A model generated the notes under the pieces. The model saw only the letters and a list, made by a program, of their open reading frames with translations, ran no database searches and had not been told where the DNA came from. DNA of 64,000 nucleotides. Origin: Sphingomonas lycopersici. Lineage in GTDB: Bacteria > Pseudomonadota > Alphaproteobacteria > Sphingomonadales > Sphingomonadaceae. Positions 17,991 to 26,190 of this stretch are shown one piece after another; within the stretch, counting starts at the first letter, position 1; each line of letters starts with the position of its first letter. The DNA lies in contig NZ_JANFAU010000002.1 of assembly GCF_026130605.1 (NCBI RefSeq), positions 1 to 64,000 of the forward strand, read 5' to 3'. The translations under genes were made by a program, and so were the position numbers.

Positions 17991-18012
17991 CACGCCGGCT
18001 CAGGACAAAAGG

Positions 18013-18047
18013 AAAGGGCGGTCCCGCAAGAGGCCGCCCTTTTTTTG
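18013..18047 (+). terminator. Rho-independent terminator after the TPR gene
   Basis: A stem AGGGCGG (18015-18021) and CCGCCCT (18034-18040) with a purine-rich loop, followed by a run of seven Ts. It sits just after the exported TPR gene on the plus strand and is a textbook intrinsic terminator. Confidence 0.9.
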
Positions 18048-18065
18048 TTGGGTAGAATGGAACCT

Positions 18066-18183
18066 CCGTTCGCCCTGAGCTTGTGAGGGCACCCATGAAA
18101 GTATTACTTTCATGGGACCCGCCGGAGGGCTGCACTTCTTCGCTCGAAGAAAGTGCAGGGCTTCGACAGGCTCAGCCCGAACC
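18066..18183. repeat. Composite hairpin repeat (type B with inner palindrome)
   Basis: Same element as at 9247-9367 but inverted: CCGTTCGCCCTGAGCTTGTG at the left, the palindrome CCCATGAAAGT-ATT-ACTTTCATGGG at 18092-18116, and TTCGACAGGCTCAGCCCGAA at the right. Located between the TPR gene terminator and the convergent Lrp gene. Confidence 0.8.
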
Positions 18184-18202
18184 GGATTGGGTAGTCCCTG
18201 AA

Positions 18203-18664
18203 TTACTCCAGGATCGGCACCCCCGCCGCCGACTTGGCGCTGCGGATCGTCAGCGAGGATTTGACGCTGGCGACATTGGGTGCGGTGGTGAGGTGGGTGG
18301 TCAGGAAGCGCTGGAAGCTTTCCAGATCGGTCGCGACGATCTTCAGCACGAAATCGATCTCGCCGTTGAGCATATGGCATTCGCGCACCTCGGGGAGCGC
18401 GGTGACATGCGTCTCGAACGCCGCAAGATCGGATTCGGCCTGGCTTTTGAGGCTGACCATCGCGAACACCGTAATCGGGAATCCGAGCTGTGCCGCATCG
18501 CATTCGGCGTGATAACCGCGAATCACGCCCGCCTGCTCCAGCGCGCGCACCCGCCGCAGGCAGGGCGGGGCGGTGAGGCCCACGCGATCCGCCAGCTCAA
18601 CGTTGGTCATCCGCCCGTCTTCCTGGAGATAGGCCAGAATCTGTCTGTCTATCCGGTCGAGCAC
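18203..18664 (-). CDS. Lrp/AsnC family transcription regulator
   Basis: A 153-residue regulator. The N-terminal winged helix-turn-helix is LDRIDRQILAYLQEDGRMTN...LADRVGLTAPPCLRRVRALEQAGVI; the C-terminal RAM domain (about 65-145) has the alpha-beta fold with ARECHMLNGEIDFVLKIVATD-like features that bind an amino acid effector. I start at the GTG at 18664 because GGAG lies seven bases upstream and the family usually begins near LDRIDRQ; the longer ATG at 18691 has no ribosome site. It may autoregulate through the inverted repeat at 18726-18743. Target genes are not identifiable here. Confidence 0.88.
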   Translation of the reverse strand: MLDRIDRQILAYLQEDGRMTNVELADRVGLTAPPCLRRVRALEQAGVIRGYHAECDAAQLGFPITVFAMVSLKSQAESDLAAFETHVTALPEVRECHMLNGEIDFVLKIVATDLESFQRFLTTHLTTAPNVASVKSSLTIRSAKSAAGVPILE

Positions 18665-18725
18665 GTTATTCTCCGTTATCGCCACGCACATTCATGGCGA
18701 TTTCAATGCCGTCGTTCATAGGATT

Positions 18726-18743
18726 ATTGCGCATAAACGCAAT
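18726..18743. promoter_or_regulatory. Inverted repeat upstream of the Lrp-type gene
   Basis: ATTGCG, six bases, then CGCAAT (18726-18731 and 18738-18743), about 60 bases upstream of the regulator start and between two divergent genes. Lrp-type proteins bind short dyads in their own promoter, so this is a candidate autoregulatory site; sequence alone does not prove it. Confidence 0.4.
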
Positions 18744-18822
18744 TGTCCCACATTGCGACGTGTAGAAATCGGTTGTTCCGCAAGCGGGCGATGGCGGTTA
18801 ATTGTTAAGCTCCGGTGGCGGA

Positions 18823-20571
18823 ATGGTCGTCTGCCGGAACAGGGTGATTCGATTGCGATTCGACGACAGCCTCAAGACCGTCCTCGCTGCGGACGCCTCG
18901 ACGCCTTTCGGCGCGCAGGCGGCGTTCCGTCAGATCGCGGATCTGGCGGCGCGCGGCCGGATCGAGGAGACGCCCGAGCTGCTGGCGCGGCTGCGCGAAT
19001 TGCGCGAGCGCGTGCCGCTGGCGGTGCGTGCCGCCGCGGCGCGTGCGCTCGCGCTGGCGACGCCGTCCGCGGGGCTTGTCGCGGTGTTCGCCGAGGATGA
19101 CCAGTCGGTCGCCGCGCCGGTGCTGCGCGCCGCACGGCTCGACGATGCCAATTGGTGTGCGCTGCTGCCCTCGCTCGGGCCGACCGGGCGCGCGATATTG
19201 CGTCATCGCGACGATTTGAGCGAAGCGGTGACGCGCGCGCTGGAAAGCTTCGGCCCGGCCGATTTCGCGCTCGGCCATGATCGTGCCGAAGCCGAGCCGG
19301 TCGAAGCAGCGCCGGCCGAGGTGATCGAGGAGCATCCGGTCGTAAGCTCTGCCCCGCCGCCCCAGCCGGCGCCGCTCGCCGCGGTGCTCGGGATCGAGCC
19401 GGCGACGGCGCCGGGCGGCGGGTTCCAGATCGCGGCGCTGGTCGATCGCATCGCCGCCTTCCGCCAGCTCCACGGCGAACATCCGGTTGCCACGGCCGAG
19501 CCGGTCGAACCGCGCGCCGCCGAACCGGCGGCCGCAGCACCGATCGAGCGCTTCGGATTCGAAACCGATGCGAGCGGGGTGATCCGCTGGGTCGACGCCG
19601 CGCCGCGCGCGGCGGTGATCGGGATCGGCTTTCTCACCCCCGGCGGCGACGGCCGGCCGCATGTCGACGGCGTGGCGAGCGGCGCGTTCCGGCATCGCAC
19701 CGCATTCAACGACGCGCGGCTCAGCATCGCCGGGCGATCCGCGCTGGCGGGCGACTGGCGGATTTCGGGCGTCCCGATGTTCGATCCCGCGAGCGGCCGC
19801 TTCGTCGGGTTCCGCGGCGCCGCGCGGCGCCCGCGCGTCGACGAGGGCGCGATCGGCCGCCGCGCCGACAATGGCGGGGTCGAGGGGCTGCGGCGACTGG
19901 TCCACGAGCTGCGCTCGCCGACCAATGCGATCGCCGGCTTTTCCGAGCTGATCGAAACCGCGATGCTCGGCCCGGTGCCCGATGTCTATCGTCAGCGCGC
20001 CGCGGCGATCCGCACCCAGGCCGCCGATCTGGTCGGTGCGATCGAGGATCTCGAACTGGCGGCGCGGATCGAGGGCGATGCGCTCGATCTGCACGAGGGC
20101 GCGGTGGCGCTCGCGCCGCTGCTGGCGCGCACGCTCGACGAACTGGCGCCGCTGATGCGGTTGCGCGGCTGCACCGTCGATCTCGCCCCGGTGCCGCCGG
20201 CGCTGGCGCTGGCGTGCGACGAACGGATCGCCGAGCGGCTGGTCGGGCGGCTGGTCGCCGCGCTGATCGCGAGCGCCGCCGATGGCGAGCGGCTGGCGAT
20301 CGACGTGCGCGACGAGGGCGCCGATGTCGCGATCGACATCACGCGTCCGCTGGCGCTGGCGACGATCCCCGATACCGCGCTGCTGACGCTCGATGCCGAG
20401 CGCGAGGTGGAGATGCCGGGCGCGCCGTTGCTCGGCACCGGCTTCGCGATCCGGCTCGCGCGCAATCTGGCGACCGAATTGGGCGGGGCGCTGATCATCG
20501 ATGCGGATCGCTTGACTCTGCGCCTGCCGACGGGGTTGATCGACGATATGGGCCAGGCCTCGACCAACTGA
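18823..20571 (+). CDS. Histidine-kinase-like protein with an eroded ATPase domain
   Basis: About 582 residues. The N-terminal 150 are helical and HEAT-like (LAARGRIEETPELLARLRELRERV, then ALALATPSAG), then a Pro/Ala/Glu-rich linker, a PAS-like domain (FGFETDASGVIRWVDAAPRAA...GFLTPGG), and a HisKA phosphoacceptor LVHELRSPTNAIAGFSELI with its His near residue 361. The ATPase part keeps a G2-like GTGFAIRLARNLATELGG, but the N-box asparagine appears replaced (LIASAADG) and no DxGxG G1 box is visible. It may therefore bind ATP poorly or be a phosphatase/scaffold. Start unsure: ATG 18823, GTG 18844 or TTG 18802. Followed by a deacetylase gene. Confidence 0.75.
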   Translation: MVVCRNRVIRLRFDDSLKTVLAADASTPFGAQAAFRQIADLAARGRIEETPELLARLRELRERVPLAVRAAAARALALATPSAGLVAVFAEDDQSVAAPVLRAARLDDANWCALLPSLGPTGRAILRHRDDLSEAVTRALESFGPADFALGHDRAEAEPVEAAPAEVIEEHPVVSSAPPPQPAPLAAVLGIEPATAPGGGFQIAALVDRIAAFRQLHGEHPVATAEPVEPRAAEPAAAAPIERFGFETDASGVIRWVDAAPRAAVIGIGFLTPGGDGRPHVDGVASGAFRHRTAFNDARLSIAGRSALAGDWRISGVPMFDPASGRFVGFRGAARRPRVDEGAIGRRADNGGVEGLRRLVHELRSPTNAIAGFSELIETAMLGPVPDVYRQRAAAIRTQAADLVGAIEDLELAARIEGDALDLHEGAVALAPLLARTLDELAPLMRLRGCTVDLAPVPPALALACDERIAERLVGRLVAALIASAADGERLAIDVRDEGADVAIDITRPLALATIPDTALLTLDAEREVEMPGAPLLGTGFAIRLARNLATELGGALIIDADRLTLRLPTGLIDDMGQASTN

Positions 20572-20612
20572 CGATCGTGGTGGCGCCCGCGATCGTTGCG
20601 CACCGCTGGCGC

Positions 20613-21584
20613 ATGCCGCCGCCGGATGCGGCCGCGCTGATCGACTGGCCGACGGATTTCGGCACGCGCTACGCGATCTTCGTCGATACCGAGGAGGAAT
20701 TCGACTGGTCGGCGCCCTTCTCGCGTGATGCGCACGGGCTGTCGGCGCTCGCCGCGCTGCCCGACGCGCATCGCCGGCTCGTTGCCCGTGGCGCGGCGCC
20801 GGCCTTCTTCGTCGATTATCCGGTGGCGAGCGATCCGCGCGCGGCGGATGTGCTGCGCGCGATCCTCGCCGATGATCCGCGCGTGGCGATCGGGGCGCAG
20901 CTTCACCCCTGGGTCAATCCGCCGTTCGAGGAGCCGCTGTCGGCGCTGGCCTCCTATGCCGGAAACCTCCCGCCGGCATTGCTCGAAGCGAAGCTCGACG
21001 CGTTGACCGAAGCGATCGCCGCGGCGTTCGGGCGCCGTCCGCTTGCGTTCCGCGCCGGGCGCTACGGGCTGGCGCCCGGGCTGCTCGGGTTGCTCGCCCG
21101 TTCCGGCTACCGGCTCGACAGCTCGGTCCGCCCCGGTTTCGACTATCGCGCCGACGGCGGCCCCGATTTCACCCGCATCGACGCCGCAGCGTGGCGCGAC
21201 GCGGTGATCGAGTTGCCGCTGTCGACGGTCTTCACGGGTCTGCTGCGGCGTCGCGGCGCGCGGCTCCACGCGGCGCTGGGGGCGGTTCCCCGCGCGCGCG
21301 GGGCGTTTGCTCGCACCGGGCTGCTCTCGCGCGTGCCGCTGACCCCGGAGGGCGTGCCCGTCGCCGAGGCGCTGGAGGCGATCGCGGTGGCGCTGGGGGA
21401 GGGGAGCCGGCTGCTCAACTTCGCCTTCCATTCGCCGTCGCTCGTGCCGGGGCACACGCCCTATGTCCGCGACGGCGCCGATCTGGCGCGCTTCTGGCGC
21501 TGGTGGGATCGCGTGCTCGATCTGCTCGACCGGCGCGGGGTGCGGTCGGCATCGCTCGACGACCTGCTCGCGGCGCTTGCGTAA
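20613..21584 (+). CDS. Polysaccharide deacetylase family protein (WalW-like)
   Basis: About 323 residues with a carbohydrate esterase 4-type (NodB-like) barrel. The acidic motif appears as FVDTEEEFDW near the N-terminus instead of the usual DDG, followed by FFVDYPVA, the histidine motif GAQLHPWVNPPF, PLAFRAGRYGL and FAFHSPSLVPG near the C-terminus. This combination resembles the WalW subgroup of putative lipopolysaccharide-related deacetylases. No signal peptide is visible. The ATG at 20613 is conservative; GTG at 20577 or 20580, right after the kinase stop, is equally possible. The tight spacing makes it an operon partner of the kinase-like gene, suggesting envelope polysaccharide control. 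Confidence 0.75.
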   Translation: MPPPDAAALIDWPTDFGTRYAIFVDTEEEFDWSAPFSRDAHGLSALAALPDAHRRLVARGAAPAFFVDYPVASDPRAADVLRAILADDPRVAIGAQLHPWVNPPFEEPLSALASYAGNLPPALLEAKLDALTEAIAAAFGRRPLAFRAGRYGLAPGLLGLLARSGYRLDSSVRPGFDYRADGGPDFTRIDAAAWRDAVIELPLSTVFTGLLRRRGARLHAALGAVPRARGAFARTGLLSRVPLTPEGVPVAEALEAIAVALGEGSRLLNFAFHSPSLVPGHTPYVRDGADLARFWRWWDRVLDLLDRRGVRSASLDDLLAALA

Positions 21585-21617
21585 TCCGTGCGCGACGCGT
21601 ACCGGCTCCCCTCGCGT

Positions 21618-21697
<80 letters not shown>

Positions 21698-21805
21698 CCT
21701 TCACCGCTGTCCCTGATTGGCACGAACCAAGAAAATGGTGGCGCATCAGCGGGAAAGCATGCAGTCTCCATGCATCCGGGAGGGAAGCATAGGGAAGGAT
21801 TTGCC

Positions 21806-22069
21806 ATGCATCTGATCATCGCGTTGATCATGGGAGGCATAATCGGCTGGGTCGCAGGCATGGTGATGCGCGATCAGGGCGGAATAATCTGGAATGTGCT
21901 GATCGGCTGCGTCGGCTCGATCGTCGGGCGTTTCCTGTTCGGCGCGCTGTCGAACAACAGCCACCTTCGCGAAAACCCGTTCGACCCGATGACCTTGCTC
22001 GTCGCGTTCCTCGGCGCGATCGTGCTGCTCGCGATCTACAACCTCGTGCGGCGCGGGTCGCTTCGCTGA
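21806..22069 (+). CDS. GlsB/YeaQ/YmgE family stress-response membrane protein
   Basis: An 87-residue inner-membrane protein. Three hydrophobic helices: residues 2-18, 26-46 (with the glycine-rich GGIIWNVLIGCVGSIVG pattern) and about 64-80. The GxxxGxxxG spacing and the MHLIIALIMGGIIGWVAGMVM start match the GlsB/YeaQ/YmgE (transglycosylase-associated) family, induced by stress in other bacteria. The ATG at 21806 follows a strong AGGGAAGG site; the longer frame reading through the tRNA tail is not coding. Precise function is not known. Confidence 0.9.
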   Translation: MHLIIALIMGGIIGWVAGMVMRDQGGIIWNVLIGCVGSIVGRFLFGALSNNSHLRENPFDPMTLLVAFLGAIVLLAIYNLVRRGSLR

Positions 22070-22087
22070 GCGCGGCGCGGGAATGCG

Positions 22088-22163
22088 TGGTGGGCCCGGC
22101 AGGACTCGAACCCGCAACCTAGCCGTTATGAGCGGCCAGCTCTAACCATTGAGCTACAGGCCC
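22088..22163 (-). tRNA. tRNA-Ile2 (CAT anticodon, probable)
   Basis: A 76-base tRNA on the minus strand with acceptor GGGCCTG pairing with CGGGCCC, D-arm AGCTCAATGGTTAGAGC, anticodon loop CTCATAA, T-arm with GGTTCGAGTCC and encoded CCA (TGG at 22088-22090). The CAT anticodon could be Met or the lysidine-modified Ile reading AUA; the short D-loop (CAATGG) and a G-rich acceptor resemble Ile2 rather than elongator Met. A tool that scores identity elements would settle it. Confidence 0.75.
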
Positions 22164-22246
22164 ACGCCGATCCGTGACTAGCAGCGCCGTGCGGTGGCGC
22201 AAGAGCAAGTCACCGCCCGGGTTCGAAGCAATCGCGCCAGGGCAAT

Positions 22247-22278
22247 GAAAAAGGGGCGCTCCCGCAGGAGCGCCCCTT
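22247..22278 (-). terminator. Rho-independent terminator after the small lipoprotein
   Basis: On the minus strand the stem AGGGGCGCTCC/GGAGCGCCCCT (22252-22277) is followed by five Us (complement of 22248-22252). It lies 43 bases past the stop of the small lipoprotein gene; a second hairpin (22291-22313, GATCGGGCC...GGCCCGATC) sits between. Confidence 0.85.
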
Positions 22279-22320
22279 CTCGTATTCGTCGGATCGGGCC
22301 GGGAAGGCCCGATCAGCCGA

Positions 22321-22545
22321 TTACTGCGCGTTCGACGCGTTGCCCAGCGCGTCCGCCGAGTTGGCGAGCGAGTCAGCGGCAGTGGCGTTCGAAAGGTTAC
22401 CCGCGGCCGCGTCGAGGTTGTCGGCGGCGCTCTGCAGGTTGTCCGCCAGCACGTCCGCGTTGTTTTCCGCGGGGGCCGGCGACTTCGAGCAAGCCGCAAC
22501 GGACATCAGGCCGGCGGCAGCAAGAACAAAGGCAAACTTCTTCAT
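22321..22545 (-). CDS. Small lipoprotein with Asn/Ala/Leu-rich repeats
   Basis: A 74-residue predicted lipoprotein. The N-terminus MKKFAFVLAAAGLMSVAAC is a type II signal with lipobox VAAC (Cys19), so the mature protein is attached to the membrane. The rest, SKSPAPAENNADVLADNLQ SAADNLDAAAGNLSNATAA and on (no charged clusters), is made of short amphipathic repeats resembling a helical rod, with Leu and Asn/Ala at regular spacing. It is comparable to small Lpp-like or entericidin-like lipoproteins but I cannot name it. It starts at 22545, after a good AAGGA-poor site, with a clear terminator downstream. Confidence 0.75.
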   Translation of the reverse strand: MKKFAFVLAAAGLMSVAACSKSPAPAENNADVLADNLQSAADNLDAAAGNLSNATAADSLANSADALGNASNAQ

Positions 22546-22684
22546 TCGGATGCTCCCAAGCATAGCATTCTTCGCGGCCGACCCTGTCGCCGTCGCGAGA
22601 CACCGCAAATACCGAACCGTTTCGGTGGGTCAATGAGGAAATTCACCGAAGCGAAACGATACGCGTCCTCGATCGCGCATTTTT

Positions 22685-24091
22685 TCAATGCGATTTGCGC
22701 TGAACCGGGCCGATTTCCTCGGGTGCGTCGGCGACGACGGCGAGCATCGCGGTCCATGCGGCGACATTCTGGCGCAGCTCCTCGCGGTCCACCCGATCGA
22801 GCGTATCGTCGGGCGTGTGGTGCGTATCGAAATAGCGCAGCCCCGATTGATTGAGGTCGATTCCCGCGACGCCGGTGGCGATCGTCGGCCCGATATCCGA
22901 TCCGTCGCCGCCGTCACCCTTGCCGTGGACGATGCCCAGCGGGGCGAGCGCGCTGGCGAGACGATCGGCCACCGCCTTGGCGCTGTCGGGCAAGGTCGCC
23001 TGGAAACGCCACACGCGATCCGCGCCGAAATCGCTCTCCGCGGCGACTGCATGACGCTCCGCGCCGTGTCGCCGGGTGTAATCGCGCCCGCCATAGCCGC
23101 CGACCTCCTCCGCGCCGAACCACACCACGCGGATCGTGCGGCGCGGCTGGCGCCCGCTGTCGAGGATGCGCTTCGCCGCCGCGGCGGTGATCGCGACGCC
23201 CGAGGCATCGTCGATCGCCCCGGTGGCGAGATCCCAGCTATCGAGATGCCCACCGATCAGCACCACGCCGGCATTGGGGTCGCTGCCCGGCACTTCGGCG
23301 ATGACATTGCCCGATTCCTGCTCGCCGATCTGGCGCGGGGTGAGCACCAGCTTCATCGAGATCGGCCGTCCGCGCGCCGCCATCGCCTCGATCAACTTGG
23401 CGTCGGGCACCGAAAGCGCGGCGGCGGGGATCGGCTTCACCCCCTCGGGGAAGCTGGTCATGCCGGTGTGCGGCAGCCGGTGCGTATCGGTGCCGATCGA
23501 GCGGATCACGATCGCCGCCGCGCCCTTGCGCGCCGCCACCGCCGGCCCGACGAACCGCGCGACGCCGGCCTGGCCGTAGCTCGATCCGTCCTGCGTCGGT
23601 GCCATCGCGTTGCCGACATAGGCGATCTTGCCCTTCAGGCTCCCGTCGGGCGCGTTGGCGAGATCGGAATAGGTCTTGAACACCACCACCTCGGCGGTGA
23701 GCCCGGCGGCCGGGGTGGCGCCCGAATTGCCGAGCGCGGCGAGCGTCAGCTTCTGCGGGAAGGGGGCGGTGATCTCGGCACGCTCCTCGCCGCGCACCCA
23801 GACGGGCATGCGATAGGTTTCGATCCGCACGTTCTTGAAGCCGAGCGCATTGAGCTTCGCCGCCGCCCATTGCCGCGCGCGCGCCTCCGCCTCGGTCCCG
23901 GCGAGCCGTTGGCCGACCTCGGTCGTCAGCCCTTCGACGATGTCATAAGCGACATCGTCCTTGAGCGCGGCGTCGCGCAGCGCAGCGACCGCGGGGTCGG
24001 CGGCCGGCGGCACCGGCGGCTCGGCGCGCTGTGCGAGGGCAGGGAAGGGCAAAGCGAGCGCCAGCACGGCGGCGAGGAAGCGGTTCGTCAT
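22685..24091 (-). CDS. M28 family zinc peptidase, exported
   Basis: A 468-residue exported metallopeptidase. A signal peptide MTNRFLAAVLALALPFPALAQ leads; the in-frame ATG at 24127 adds twelve residues and has no clear site. Zinc ligands of the aminopeptidase Y/carboxypeptidase Q-type M28 family are visible: GGHLDSWDLATGAIDDASG (His, then Asp), WFGAEEVGGYGG (catalytic Glu), and DTHHTPDDTLD near the C-terminus. A PA-like domain (about residues 110-250) interrupts the catalytic core. It hydrolyses peptides in the periplasm or outside. It is divergent from no near gene; a type B repeat lies upstream. Confidence 0.9.
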   Translation of the reverse strand: MTNRFLAAVLALALPFPALAQRAEPPVPPAADPAVAALRDAALKDDVAYDIVEGLTTEVGQRLAGTEAEARARQWAAAKLNALGFKNVRIETYRMPVWVRGEERAEITAPFPQKLTLAALGNSGATPAAGLTAEVVVFKTYSDLANAPDGSLKGKIAYVGNAMAPTQDGSSYGQAGVARFVGPAVAARKGAAAIVIRSIGTDTHRLPHTGMTSFPEGVKPIPAAALSVPDAKLIEAMAARGRPISMKLVLTPRQIGEQESGNVIAEVPGSDPNAGVVLIGGHLDSWDLATGAIDDASGVAITAAAAKRILDSGRQPRRTIRVVWFGAEEVGGYGGRDYTRRHGAERHAVAAESDFGADRVWRFQATLPDSAKAVADRLASALAPLGIVHGKGDGGDGSDIGPTIATGVAGIDLNQSGLRYFDTHHTPDDTLDRVDREELRQNVAAWTAMLAVVADAPEEIGPVQRKSH

Positions 24092-24183
24092 GCGCGAGGG
24101 GGTAAGGCGGCGCATGGCGACGGGCAAGTGGTTGCCGGGGTAACTTTCTCGCGCTGCGATGGCAGTTGAGCGCCACGCCTCCG

Positions 24184-24266
24184 CCGTTCGCCCTGAGCCT
24201 GTCGAAGGGCTGCCCTTCTTCCTTGCGAAGAAAAGGGCAGGGCTTCGGCAGGCTCAGCCCGAACGG
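24184..24266. repeat. Type B hairpin repeat
   Basis: CCGTTCGCCCTGAGCCTGTC and TTCGGCAGGCTCAGCCCGAA form the outer arms, with CTGCCCTTCTT/AAGAAAAGGGCAG as an inner stem. It lies between the M28 peptidase start and the leuA 3' end. Confidence 0.8.
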
Positions 24267-24282
24267 GGAGAGGGGGGCTAGG

Positions 24283-25941
24283 TCAGGCCCTGTTCGCTGC
24301 GCTCAACACCGCCCTCACGCTGGCGGTGGCGATATCCGAATCGATCCCGACCCCCCACACGGTGCGCCCGTCCGCGGTGCGGCATTCGAGATAGGTCGCC
24401 GCCTGCGCATCGGCGCCGTGGCCGATCGCATGTTCGCTGTAATCGACCACTTCCAGCGCGGGCCCGGTCGTCTCGGCCAGCGCGGCGATCACGCTGGAAA
24501 TGAGCCCGTTGCCGCGCCCGGAGAGTGACCGCTCCTCGCCGTCGATCGCGACGCGGCCGACGAAGCGCCGGTCGCCCGCCGCGCCCGTCTCCTCATAATC
24601 GCGCAGCACGAAGCGATCGTTCGCCGCGGGCAGATAGGTGCGCTCGAACGCCCCCCAGATATCGGCGGCGTTCAGTTCGCGGCTGGTCTCGTCGGCCAGC
24701 GCTTGGACGATGCGGCTGAAATCGGCCTGCATCCTCTTGGGCAGCTTGAGCCCCTTGTCCTGTTCGAGCACCCAGGCGACCCCGCCCTTGCCGCTCTGCG
24801 AATTGACCCTGATCACCGCCTCGTAGCTGCGCCCGAGATCGGCGGGATCGATCGGCAGATAGGGGACCTCCCACAATTCGTCGTTGCGCGCGGCCTGCGC
24901 GGCGAAGCCCTTCTTGATCGCATCCTGGTGGCTGCCGCTGAACGCGGTGAACACCAGATCGCCGGCATAGGGCGTGCGCGGGTGGACGGTGATGTTGGTG
25001 GCATATTCCACCGTCTTCACCACCTCGTCGATATCCGACAGGTCAAGCTTCGGATCGACGCCCTGGGTGTACATGTTGAGCGCGACGGTCACGAGATCGC
25101 AATTGCCGGTGCGCTCGCCATTGCCGAGCAGGCAGCCCTCGACGCGATCGGCGCCGGCCATCAGCCCCAGTTCCGCCGCCGCGACCCCGGTGCCGCGATC
25201 GTTATGCGTGTGGAGCGAGATCACCACGCTGTCGCGATTGGGGATATTGCGCCCGAACCATTCGATCTGGTCGGCATAGACGTTGGGGGTCGCACATTCG
25301 ACCGTCGCCGGCAGGTTGAGGATCAGCGGGTTTTCCGGCGTCGGGCGCAGGATATCCATCACCGCCGCGCATACCTCGACCGAGAAATCCAGCTCTGCGG
25401 TGGAGAAGGTCTCGGGGCTGTATTCGAAGCTCCATTTGGTGTCGGGCTGCTTCGCCGCCTCGTCGCGCAGCACCTTGGCGCCGTCGATCGCGATCTGGCG
25501 GATTTCGTCGCGCGACATGCCGAACACGATCTTGCGCCACGCCGGGGAGACGGCGTTGTAGAGATGGACGATCGCCTGTTTCGCGCCCTTGAGGCTCTGG
25601 AAGCTCGTCTCGATCAGGTCGCGCCGCGATTGCGTCAGCACCTGGATCGTCACGTCGTCGGGGATGCGATTCCCCGCGATCAGGCTGGAGATGAAATCGA
25701 ATTCGGTTGCGCCCGCGGCGGGGAATCCGACCTCGATTTCCTTGAGGCCGATCTTCACCAGCAAATCGAAGAAGCGGTTCTTCTTCTCGGCGTCCATCGG
25801 GTCGATCAGCGCCTGATTGCCGTCGCGCATATCGGTGGAGAGCCAGCGCGGCGCGGTGGCGATCACCTTCGACGGCCAGGTGCGGTCGGGGATGTCGATG
25901 GTCGGAAACGGTCGGTATTTGACGGAAGGATCGCGCAACAT
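24283..25941 (-). CDS. leuA: 2-Isopropylmalate synthase
   Basis: A 552-residue enzyme that condenses 2-ketoisovalerate and acetyl-CoA, committing carbon to leucine. The N-terminal DRE-TIM barrel shows [15 protein letters not shown] (DxRDG), and metal ligands [20 protein letters not shown]. The length (long LeuA type 2) and the C-terminal regulatory domain for leucine feedback (about 430-552) are normal. The ATG at 25941 lacks a strong site; a leucine-rich leader peptide and two hairpins upstream (26077-25988) suggest translation-coupled control by leucine supply. It follows a TMEM175-like gene on the same strand, separated by a terminator. Confidence 0.96.
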   Translation of the reverse strand: MLRDPSVKYRPFPTIDIPDRTWPSKVIATAPRWLSTDMRDGNQALIDPMDAEKKNRFFDLLVKIGLKEIEVGFPAAGATEFDFISSLIAGNRIPDDVTIQVLTQSRRDLIETSFQSLKGAKQAIVHLYNAVSPAWRKIVFGMSRDEIRQIAIDGAKVLRDEAAKQPDTKWSFEYSPETFSTAELDFSVEVCAAVMDILRPTPENPLILNLPATVECATPNVYADQIEWFGRNIPNRDSVVISLHTHNDRGTGVAAAELGLMAGADRVEGCLLGNGERTGNCDLVTVALNMYTQGVDPKLDLSDIDEVVKTVEYATNITVHPRTPYAGDLVFTAFSGSHQDAIKKGFAAQAARNDELWEVPYLPIDPADLGRSYEAVIRVNSQSGKGGVAWVLEQDKGLKLPKRMQADFSRIVQALADETSRELNAADIWGAFERTYLPAANDRFVLRDYEETGAAGDRRFVGRVAIDGEERSLSGRGNGLISSVIAALAETTGPALEVVDYSEHAIGHGADAQAATYLECRTADGRTVWGVGIDSDIATASVRAVLSAANRA

Positions 25942-25987
25942 GACGGGCTCTCGCTATCGGGAGGAGGCGTTGGGGTCGTTCGGCTTG

Positions 25988-26040
25988 GCCCTTAGGCGCG
26001 TCGGCGTGCCAGGCACGCGGGCTGGTTCGCGCCTAAGGGC
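25988..26040 (-). promoter_or_regulatory. Stem-loops of the leuA leader (candidate attenuator)
   Basis: A perfect 13-bp inverted repeat, GCCCTTAGGCGCG (25988-26000) and its reverse complement (26028-26040), encloses a second palindrome GCGTGCC-A-GGCACGC (26004-26018). On the leuA RNA the first arm overlaps the last codons and the stop of the leucine-rich leader peptide, so ribosome position could decide the fold. No U-tract follows the stem, so a classical intrinsic terminator is not present. Confidence 0.55.
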
Positions 26041-26077
26041 GCGTAAGTCGAAGGAGGAGGCCGAACACCTGCGTCAT
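26033..26077 (-). CDS. leu leader peptide (MTQVFGLLLRLTRP)
   Basis: A 14-codon ORF between a terminator and leuA: MTQVFGLLLRLTRP, with Leu codons CTC, CTC, CTT and, after one Arg, CTT. Four leucines in fourteen residues, three consecutive, is the layout of leucine attenuation leaders. A modest AAGGG lies a few bases before the ATG. The peptide would sense charged leucyl-tRNA while it is translated, and its stop falls inside the long stem described for the leader. Strong as a pattern; experimental proof is absent. Confidence 0.65.
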   Translation of the reverse strand: MTQVFGLLLRLTRP

Positions 26078-26136
26078 CGCCCTTGCGGTAACCCCGGACG
26101 GGCGGCGCTGTCCAGCGGAGTTTTAGCGTTCGTTGG

Positions 26137-26157
26137 GAAAAGGCGGTTTCACCGCCT
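26137..26157 (-). terminator. Terminator after the TMEM175-like gene
   Basis: On the minus strand AGGCGGT-GAA-ACCGCCT is followed by UUUU (complement of 26137-26140). It closes the YceI/TMEM175 transcript and isolates leuA with its own leader. Confidence 0.75.
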
Positions 26158-26190
26158 GAAATGACCCGGAGGGGCGTTTCCAAACAGCTT

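Noticed and set aside
22688-24169. Open frame of 493 codons on the plus strand
   Set aside because: Antisense to the M28 peptidase; a basic low-complexity translation without domains.
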